From Syntrophomonadaceae bacterium (GTDB taxonomy: Bacteria; Bacillota_D; Dethiobacteria; DTU022), in NCBI GenBank assembly GCA_003562605.1, contig PWUG01000072.1:1-5096 (forward strand): a stretch of DNA of 5,096 nucleotides. Reading direction: 5' to 3'. Below are positions 1-4,722 of this stretch, piece by piece (position 1 is the stretch's first letter; the number at the start of each line of letters is the position of its first letter). Both the position numbers and the translations under genes were made by a program. The notes below the pieces were generated by a model. The model worked only from the letters and a program-made list of their open reading frames with translations. It searched no databases and was not told the origin of the DNA.

Positions 1-397
1 CGAGGGCACCGTAAGTGCAGGTATGCGAATCTCCCCCCGCAATAACATCGCCCGGCTTGACCAGGCCTTGTTCCGGAACAACAACATGGCAAATGCCGCC
101 TTCGCCAATATCAAAGAAAGTTTTCAAACCAAACTTCTTTACATAATGGCGCATCGCTTTCATCTGCATTGCCGCGTCAACCGTGTCTGCCGGGGCATGG
201 TGATCAAAGATAATCCATACTTTTTCCGGGTCAAATACCCGGCCGCCCCCAAGTGTATTCTCAAACATCTTGAAAGCGCTCACTTTTTGATCGTGCCCCA
301 TCAAACCGTCAAGCCTGGCAAAAATAATTTCCCCCGGCCGGACCTGGTTAGCGCCAGCAGATTTTGCCAGTATTTTCTCAGTTATTGTCATGCCCAT
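1..397 (-). CDS. leuC: 3-isopropylmalate dehydratase large subunit (LeuC/homoaconitase family), N-terminal part, cut by window edge
   Basis: This is the first 132 codons of a large subunit of the aconitase-family hydro-lyases, which isomerise 2-hydroxy di- or tricarboxylates (2- to 3-isopropylmalate in leucine synthesis) with a 4Fe-4S cluster and a separate small subunit. The N-terminus MGMTITEKILA is typical of LeuC. Further landmarks are MGHD near residue 34, DHHAPAD near 59, the GGICH segment near 99 and GDSHTCTYGAL at about 122-132, whose SHTC stretch belongs to the active site and carries a conserved family cysteine. The other cluster cysteines lie beyond the window. I chose ATG 397 over the in-frame ATG 391 because AGGAGG at 407-412 is 9 nt from the first and 15 nt from the second. 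It probably has its own promoter. Paralogues in this family act on homocitrate, citramalate or dimethylmalate, so the symbol names the family, not a proven substrate. The frame is open to base 1. Confidence 0.88.
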   Translation of the reverse strand, partial: MGMTITEKILAKSAGANQVRPGEIIFARLDGLMGHDQKVSAFKMFENTLGGGRVFDPEKVWIIFDHHAPADTVDAAMQMKAMRHYVKKFGLKTFFDIGEGGICHVVVPEQGLVKPGDVIAGGDSHTCTYGAL

Positions 398-406
398 AGC
401 AACCGG

Positions 407-412
407 CCTCCT
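407..412 (-). promoter_or_regulatory. Ribosome binding site of the leuC-like gene
   Basis: The minus strand reads AGGAGG here, 9 nt before ATG 397. It decides the start in favour of ATG 397 over the in-frame ATG at 391. Confidence 0.8.
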
Positions 413-450
413 GCTTAGAAAGTGAATTCGCTGCTCATGTTCTTTATAAC

Positions 451-463
451 GGAACACTGTTCC
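451..463. promoter_or_regulatory. Palindromic putative operator at the leuC-like promoter
   Basis: GGAACACTGTTCC is a perfect inverted repeat with 6-base arms and a 1-base centre. On the minus strand it begins one base after the TATAAT box at 465-470, so it would cover the transcription start, a place where a bound repressor blocks initiation. A further GAACA half-site on the minus strand lies at 438-442, 20 bp from the first, close to two helical turns. The form suits a dimeric helix-turn-helix regulator. No regulator gene is in the window, so its identity is unknown. Confidence 0.45.
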
Positions 464-464
464 T

Positions 465-470
465 ATTATA
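465..470 (-). promoter_or_regulatory. Putative -10 box of a promoter for the leuC-like gene
   Basis: The minus strand reads TATAAT, a perfect consensus -10 hexamer, about 68 nt before the start codon. The hexamer 17 nt upstream (TAGCCC) is a poor -35 match, and there is no TG at the extended -10 position. If the promoter is real it may need an activator or be weak. The palindrome just downstream supports regulation here. The alternative is a chance AT-rich hexamer, though it lies in an untranslated gap ahead of a gene with a good ribosome binding site. Confidence 0.5.
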
Positions 471-526
471 CACCATATTCTTCTCCAGGGCTACATTCTC
501 CTGCCCGGAGATGAAACTTTTTATCT

Positions 527-545
527 GCCGGGTATAATGCCCGGC
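527..545. other. Small GC-rich inverted repeat downstream of the amidohydrolase gene
   Basis: GCCGGG at 527-532 pairs with CCCGGC at 540-545 around a 7-base loop. It lies 32 nt past the amidohydrolase stop codon. On the minus strand the stem is followed by AGATAAAAAG rather than a T run, so it is not a standard intrinsic terminator. It could be an RNA 3'-end stabiliser or a poor terminator. An alternative stem uses TGCCGG at 545-550 on the minus strand with CCGGCA at 526-531. No other likely terminator was seen between this gene and the leuC-like gene, so read-through is possible. Confidence 0.35.
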
Positions 546-576
546 CGGCAATAGGCTGAGCCGCTGAAACCTTGGA

Positions 577-2109
577 TTAAATTTTGCTGTTAAAAATATA
601 ATATGGTTCCAAATCTTGTTTATACCAGTCAGCATAAAAGTCAAAAACGTACGGTTTGAGCTTTTCCATGAATGATCCGGCCATTTTTTGTTCTTCGGAC
701 GGACCCTTTGATGCACTTGCGGCGATCTCTTTAAACAGTTCCTGCTTATCGATACCAAGCAGCTTACCGTTTTTGAGAACTACCTTACCGCCCACGATTA
801 CCGTTTTGACATCCGTTCCCTTGGCCCGGTGAATAAACGCTTCCATGATCGAAATTCGGGGATCCAGCCAGGGTCCGGTTATATTTTCCAGGTCAATCAG
901 GCTCATGTCTGCTTTCCGCCCTTTTTCCAACTTACCCAGTGAATCAGAGAATCCGACCACATGCGCTGAGTTCACTGTGCCCATCTGGATTACGTCGTAA
1001 GCGCTAAGGGCCGGAGTAGAAAAGTCAAACCCGGAAACCCGGTGCAGCTTTTGAATTAAACGCATCTCCTGGATATAGTCTTCATCATCATTTATACCCT
1101 TGTCGTCAAGGCCGATAGCCACCCTCACACCGGCACCGCGCAGGGCCATCACGGGCTGAACACCGTTACGCATATTGAAATTGCAGCTGGCATGATGCGA
1201 AACAGAGGTATCGGTAGCTGCCATTAACTCTAAATCTTCCCCGGTAAGCCATATTGCATGGCCATAGGTAACATTAGGCGCAGCCAGGCCGATATCATTA
1301 AGGTGCGAAACCAGCGACTTGCCATATTTTCTGAGGCTGTATGCTTTCTGCAAAATGGTCTGCAGCACATGCAGGTGTATCTTTGCTCCGCCCAGGCTTT
1401 CAGCTTTATCCCTGATCTCTTCGAGCAAACCATCTGAACACCACTGCGGAGCCATGGGGCCAAAAAATACCTTGCAGCTATCGTTGTTATATTTTTTATA
1501 AACAGCGTCAAAAAGGGCAAAATACTCTTCTTTCACCGCAGTCTTATCCACGTTCATTGCTGCCGAGACACTCTTGCCAAGATCTGCCGGCAAAGTCCGG
1601 GCAAAATTTTCATCATCGTAGGTAAATCTGTTTTGATCACGAACGCCAAGTGAGAAGGCAAACCTGATCCCAACATCGTTGTAGCCCTTGATCACCTGCT
1701 CAATCTCTTCTTCTGCTTTCTGGGGGTTTTTTGAATTGTGGTAATGGTGCATTGTGGTGCAGCCTGACTCCAAATGTTTGATCGCAGAATAACAGGCATT
1801 TAAATAGGGATCAATATTGGTGTTCATAGCCAGATCAAGAACCCATTTTTCCAGGTAGTTATAACCTGAACCGGCCTGAAGCGGGGTCAGGCCCCAACCG
1901 TGGCTGTGGCCGTCGATGAAACCCGGCAGGATCAGTTCTTCACCGCTGCCGATTACTTCAGCTTCCGGATACTTAGCTTTTAGCTGTCCGTAAGGCCCGG
2001 TTTCAACTACCTGATCACCTTCAACAGCAACAGCAGCGTTATCAATAAGCCCGTCTTCTCCCAGCCCGGGATCTGTAAGCACATGTTTTCCCCGTATCAA
2101 TAAAGCCAT
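577..2109 (-). CDS. Amidohydrolase-superfamily metal-dependent hydrolase (cytosine/guanine deaminase, AtzB/TrzN-like branch)
   Basis: A cytoplasmic 510-residue enzyme predicted to hydrolyse an amino or amide group on a small, probably cyclic, nitrogen compound. Visible superfamily landmarks in order: an N-terminal beta-sandwich strand; LPGFIDGHSHG with metal ligands H68 and H70; GCTTMHHYHN near 116-125; IHLHVLQT with H247 on strand 5; YGHAIWL with H284 on strand 6; SHHASCN near 304-310; AIGLDD with the strand-8 aspartate D335; and the closing IGKLE.GRKADMSLIDL-type segment at about 390-407 (here LGKLEKGRKADMSLIDL). Q250 stands where most relatives have the catalytic Glu of HxxE. A tail of about 60 residues rich in aromatics follows the usual family end. 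ATG 2109 has GAGGTGA starting 11 nt upstream. It lies 146 nt after the deaminase gene in the same direction, which suggests consecutive steps. The fold and metal site are clear; the substrate is not, and an annotation such as guanine deaminase or chlorohydrolase would be guesswork. Confidence 0.9.
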   Translation of the reverse strand: MALLIRGKHVLTDPGLGEDGLIDNAAVAVEGDQVVETGPYGQLKAKYPEAEVIGSGEELILPGFIDGHSHGWGLTPLQAGSGYNYLEKWVLDLAMNTNIDPYLNACYSAIKHLESGCTTMHHYHNSKNPQKAEEEIEQVIKGYNDVGIRFAFSLGVRDQNRFTYDDENFARTLPADLGKSVSAAMNVDKTAVKEEYFALFDAVYKKYNNDSCKVFFGPMAPQWCSDGLLEEIRDKAESLGGAKIHLHVLQTILQKAYSLRKYGKSLVSHLNDIGLAAPNVTYGHAIWLTGEDLELMAATDTSVSHHASCNFNMRNGVQPVMALRGAGVRVAIGLDDKGINDDEDYIQEMRLIQKLHRVSGFDFSTPALSAYDVIQMGTVNSAHVVGFSDSLGKLEKGRKADMSLIDLENITGPWLDPRISIMEAFIHRAKGTDVKTVIVGGKVVLKNGKLLGIDKQELFKEIAASASKGPSEEQKMAGSFMEKLKPYVFDFYADWYKQDLEPYYIFNSKI

Positions 2110-2255
2110 GGTGTCACCTCATAATTATTATTATTGCCCGGGCCGGGTGCCCGATGCGCCGAAACTGCAGCAGTTGCGGGTTATAAAGACTAACTGCCCG
2201 GTAAACTGAGGCAAAAGGCGCCGCCAGGTTTGGTGAATCGTCCACAACAGGCCGC
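2110..2255 (-). other. 146-nt gap between deaminase and amidohydrolase genes
   Basis: No supported gene was found. The gap holds a 13-bp palindrome, AACTGCAGCAGTT at 2163-2175 (6-base arms, 1-base centre), a short GC-rich pairing block at about 2137-2151 (GCCCG ... CGGGC) and an AT triplet tract next to the ribosome binding site. A TATAAC on the minus strand sits upstream of the palindrome, but no acceptable -35 is at 16-18 nt, so an internal promoter is only possible. An open frame spanning most of the gap starts inside the deaminase gene without a ribosome binding site and is not accepted as a gene. Confidence 0.4.
2115..2120 (-). promoter_or_regulatory. Ribosome binding site of the amidohydrolase gene
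   Basis: GAGGTG on the minus strand, extending to GAGGTGA, lies 5 nt before ATG 2109 and fixes the start. Just upstream is an AT-rich tract with four ATA/ATT-type triplets (minus strand, about 2121-2135), which would keep the site unpaired in the mRNA. Confidence 0.75.
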
Positions 2256-2729
2256 TTAATCTTCAAGCAGATCCGCGCGCAGTCCGGTTTTGGCAACATA
2301 TTTACGAATTAATTCCCGGCTTTCTTGCTCCATGAAGCCAATTTCAATTTCCGGGGCATTCTTACGATAATGTTCGACTGCATCAAGCATTTTTATGCCT
2401 CCTACCCCGGGGGCGCGCATGGCGACCACGAGACGGGCTATTTCGTTGTAAACAATGGCCCCCAGGCACATCATGCAGGGTTCAAGGGTTGTATAAAGAG
2501 TACACCTGCCCTTGTTGTTGTAAAGAAATTGTTCAATTTCGGACATAGCCTGCATTTCGGCGTGGGCAAAAACACTTTCCAGCCTGTTTACCTCATTTCT
2601 GCCCCTGGCCACAACTTCTCCGTCACACACAATTACAGCGCCAACCGGAATATGATCTTCTTCAAGCGAGCGCGCCGCCTCTTCAAGAGCCAAACCCATG
2701 TAGTAGCTGTCATCATTAGTGCTGCTCAT
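2256..2729 (-). CDS. CDA-fold zinc-dependent nucleobase/nucleoside deaminase (cytosine deaminase/TadA-like)
   Basis: A 157-residue cytoplasmic deaminase that should replace a ring amino group by oxygen, releasing ammonia. The zinc site is complete: HAE at residues 56-58 (ligand H56, proton shuttle E58) and PCMMC at 84-88 (ligands C85 and C88). The N-terminal IPVGAVIV strand and N45 of the GRN segment match the family. The wording LYTTLEPCMMCLGAI and the C-terminal helix ending in acidic residues recall small cytosine deaminases as much as the tRNA deaminase TadA, and the location beside a transporter and amidohydrolase favours a free-base or nucleoside substrate. TadA remains an alternative. 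The start is ATG 2729: AGGAGG at 2737-2742 is 7 nt from it, whereas the in-frame GTG at 2735 would touch the site. It starts 50 nt after the dctM stop, so it is probably co-transcribed with the TRAP genes. Confidence 0.88.
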   Translation of the reverse strand: MSSTNDDSYYMGLALEEAARSLEEDHIPVGAVIVCDGEVVARGRNEVNRLESVFAHAEMQAMSEIEQFLYNNKGRCTLYTTLEPCMMCLGAIVYNEIARLVVAMRAPGVGGIKMLDAVEHYRKNAPEIEIGFMEQESRELIRKYVAKTGLRADLLED

Positions 2730-2736
2730 AACCACA

Positions 2737-2742
2737 CCTCCT
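2737..2742 (-). promoter_or_regulatory. Ribosome binding site of the deaminase gene
   Basis: AGGAGG on the minus strand, within GGGAGGAGG, lies 7 nt before ATG 2729. It excludes the slightly longer reading from GTG 2735, which would have almost no spacing. Confidence 0.8.
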
Positions 2743-2779
2743 CCCGGATATACGAGGTTCTAATTCCGCAATTCTGCTT

Positions 2780-4078
2780 TTACAGCAACAGGCCGGGCAG
2801 CCAAAGTGAAAGGCCGGGGAATAGCAGAATAATGGCCAGCGTTATGATACACCAGGCCAGGTAGGGCATCAGCGAGGGAATTAGATCGTGTACCTCTATT
2901 TTGGCAATTCTTGCCCCCATAAAAAGGCCAAACCCGAATGGCGGGGTAATACAGCCTATACCGAGGTTAACCACCGTTAACGAGGCGTAATGCAGCGGGT
3001 GGAACCCGATCATTTCAATAATGGGCACAAACACAGGGATGGTCAGCAAAATGATCGCGTTTGTATCAAGAAACATCCCCATAATTAATATAACTACGCT
3101 GATAATCGCCACGACCCCGAAAGGGTTCGTCGTAATGCTCATGATCAGGTCGGCAATCATGGTCGGAACGCGCAGCACGCTGAAAATACGGGCCATGGGT
3201 GATGCAAAAGCAACCAGGATCAACACGACTGCTGTCGTTCTTCCCGTATTCAGGAAAACATTAAGCAGTTCCTTATTTTTCCAGAGACGAAAGACAACAC
3301 CGAGCATTAACCCGTATACAACAGCCACCACCCCGGCTTCCGTAGGGGTAAAGATGCCGCCGTAAATTCCGCCGAGAACGATAATCGGCATGATCAGGAT
3401 CGGTATTGCCGTTTTACTTGTTTCGCCGAACTTTTTAAACCCTTCAGCAGAGTATATCCTCGGTATGTCAGGAACTTCCATGTGTCGGCCAATAATGATG
3501 TAATTAATAACCAGGTAGCCAAAGGCCAGAATAAAGCCCGGTATTACGGTAGCAATAAACAGTTCAGCAACCGATAAACCGGCGATGGTAGCATAAATCA
3601 AACTGGGAATACTCGGTGGAATAAGGATACCCAAAAATCCCGAGGCGGTAAGCAAAGCGGCCGACTTTTTTTTGTCGTACCCGTTTTTGTCCATTTCAGG
3701 CAGCATAATAGTGCCGATAGCGGCAATAGTAGCCATCATAGAACCCGAAATAGCCCCGAAAAACATGCTTGAGAGAACCACTACCGCTCCCAGGGCGCCC
3801 CTGACAAAACCGACTATAGCCTGAACCCAGTTAATCAGCCGGCTGGCTAAGCCAAACTGCAGCAGGTCTCCTGCCAGCAGGAAAAAGGGTACCGCAAGCA
3901 GGGCAAACATATCGATCGAGTAAAAAGATAGCCGGGCCAGGTACGCCGGGTTCGAAAATACAGGGTGATCAATCTGGAGAAATGTAAGCCAGGCGGCGAT
4001 AATCATCGCAAAAGCCATCGGGGTTCTAATAAACAGAAGAATAATAAGGGAACCGATCAGTAAAATAACCTCAGACAA
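2780..4078 (-). CDS. dctM: TRAP transporter large permease subunit DctM
   Basis: A polytopic inner-membrane protein of 432 residues that forms the transport channel of a TRAP system and couples import of the bound solute to an ion gradient. Hydrophobic segments run throughout, as expected for about 12 helices. Family landmarks by residue: PFFLLAGDLL near 64-73, GFLGILIPPSIPSLIYA near 147-163, FTPTEAG near 243-249, and GIGCITPPFGFGLF near 373-386. Length is normal for DctM. The start is ambiguous. I prefer TTG 4078 because AAGGTGGTGA upstream matches the consensus ribosome binding site at nine of ten bases and its AGGTGG core (4087-4092) is 8 nt away. GTG 4087 or GTG 4090 would add three or four residues but overlap that site. 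The gene overlaps the dctQ end by 8 nt, indicating translational coupling. The substrate cannot be inferred from this subunit. Confidence 0.95.
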   Translation of the reverse strand: MSEVILLIGSLIILLFIRTPMAFAMIIAAWLTFLQIDHPVFSNPAYLARLSFYSIDMFALLAVPFFLLAGDLLQFGLASRLINWVQAIVGFVRGALGAVVVLSSMFFGAISGSMMATIAAIGTIMLPEMDKNGYDKKKSAALLTASGFLGILIPPSIPSLIYATIAGLSVAELFIATVIPGFILAFGYLVINYIIIGRHMEVPDIPRIYSAEGFKKFGETSKTAIPILIMPIIVLGGIYGGIFTPTEAGVVAVVYGLMLGVVFRLWKNKELLNVFLNTGRTTAVVLILVAFASPMARIFSVLRVPTMIADLIMSITTNPFGVVAIISVVILIMGMFLDTNAIILLTIPVFVPIIEMIGFHPLHYASLTVVNLGIGCITPPFGFGLFMGARIAKIEVHDLIPSLMPYLAWCIITLAIILLFPGLSLWLPGLLL

Positions 4079-4646
4079 TGCCGTCACCACCTTTAACCAG
4101 GATCCTGACCTTTCTGATCAAGAGCTCTATACTGTGAATCGCAATTAATACCCCGCCGACGAGAAGGCAAAACTGGGGGATCCACATCGGCATCTTGGTG
4201 GCGATCGTCATTTCATTTGATCTCATCACCTGGGGCACGTAGATTAAGGCAGAGCGCAGGTAGACTAAAGAAAAAGCTGCCATAACCAGCGCCATCAGGG
4301 TATCTGTGAACCTGACAATTTTTTTGCTGGGAATGAGAATGTCAATTACGTTAATCGAGATATGGTTTTCTGCATGCGTAGCCCAACCGGCTCCGATAAA
4401 AACCATCCAGATCATAAAGTAGCGGCCCAGTTCATCTGTCCAGGGCGCAGAAACTTTAAAAACATAGCGAAATAGTACCTGCAAAACGGTTACTATTGAG
4501 AGCATGATAAAAAAGACCACTATGCTGAAGTTTTCCGCTTTTACCAAGCCCTGGATCATCCGACCCGGCCAGCTTAACTTCTTTACCCCTTTTTCTGTAA
4601 TATCAGGATTTTTCGTTTTCTCACTGATAACTTTTTTATCTGACAA
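4071..4646 (-). CDS. dctQ: TRAP transporter small permease subunit DctQ
   Basis: A 191-residue four-helix inner-membrane protein that pairs with DctM and is needed for TRAP transport. Predicted helices lie at about 41-62, 75-95, 113-133 and 156-177, after a charged N-terminal region of some 35 residues rich in lysine. The DctQ signature spans the first loop: VLFRYVF at 57-63, then APWTDELGRYFMIWMVFIGA at 67-86. The start is TTG 4646, supported by AAAGGAG at 4654-4660, 7 nt upstream; the first internal ATG (residue 30) has no such support and would remove the charged leader. A 15-bp stem-loop separates it from dctP, and its last 8 nt overlap dctM. The lysine-rich leader is longer than in many DctQ proteins; nothing suggests a fusion. 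Confidence 0.93.
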   Translation of the reverse strand: MSDKKVISEKTKNPDITEKGVKKLSWPGRMIQGLVKAENFSIVVFFIMLSIVTVLQVLFRYVFKVSAPWTDELGRYFMIWMVFIGAGWATHAENHISINVIDILIPSKKIVRFTDTLMALVMAAFSLVYLRSALIYVPQVMRSNEMTIATKMPMWIPQFCLLVGGVLIAIHSIELLIRKVRILVKGGDGIV

Positions 4647-4653
4647 AGGTATT

Positions 4654-4660
4654 CTCCTTT
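4654..4660 (-). promoter_or_regulatory. Ribosome binding site deciding the TTG start of dctQ
   Basis: AAAGGAG on the minus strand lies 7 nt before TTG 4646. This supports a non-ATG start for dctQ. Confidence 0.75.
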
Positions 4661-4670
4661 CAGAGACCAG

Positions 4671-4707
4671 AAGCGGGATAAAGCAAAACAGATGCTTTAT
4701 CCCGCTT
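4671..4707. promoter_or_regulatory. Perfect 15-bp stem-loop between dctP and dctQ
   Basis: AAGCGGGATAAAGCA at 4671-4685 is the exact reverse complement of TGCTTTATCCCGCTT at 4693-4707, with a 7-base loop. On the transcribed (minus) strand it begins 15 nt after the dctP stop and is followed by CTGGTCTCTG, without a T run, so it is not a classical intrinsic terminator in that direction. Four A residues precede it and a short T run follows it on the opposite strand. Between a binding-protein gene and its membrane-subunit genes, such a stem is likely to protect the dctP mRNA 3' end or partly attenuate transcription, giving more DctP than DctQM. The role is inference; the structure is plain. Confidence 0.75.
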
Positions 4708-4722
4708 TTGCCTTATTGGCAG

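Noticed and set aside
23..418. Plus-strand open frame of 131 codons
   Set aside because: It lies opposite the well-supported LeuC-like gene, has no recognisable domain and no good ribosome binding site.
451..463. LexA (DinR-type) SOS box
   Set aside because: The Firmicute LexA site has GAAC and GTTC separated by 4 bases; here the separation is 3, and the neighbouring gene is not an SOS gene.
398..576. Riboswitch or T-box leader of the leuC-like gene
   Set aside because: No T-box sequence, no terminator/antiterminator pair and no riboswitch core were recognised; the likely promoter leaves a leader of only about 60 nt.
444..758. Minus-strand 104-codon frame over the amidohydrolase end and the gap
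   Set aside because: It overlaps the amidohydrolase C-terminus in another frame, shows no domain and lacks a convincing ribosome binding site.
2114..2299. Minus-strand 61-codon frame bridging the deaminase end and the amidohydrolase start
   Set aside because: It starts inside the deaminase gene, has no ribosome binding site, low-complexity Ile run from the AT triplets, and no recognisable family.
2325..2864. Plus-strand open frame of 179 codons
   Set aside because: It is antisense to the deaminase and the end of dctM, both of which have clear family motifs; the translation shows no domain.
3021..3365. Plus-strand open frame of 114 codons
   Set aside because: Antisense shadow of dctM; its composition follows from the hydrophobic codons of the opposite strand.
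4671..4707. Intrinsic terminator for dctP
   Set aside because: The stem is strong but no T run follows on the transcribed strand; the T run is on the opposite strand, where no gene ends.
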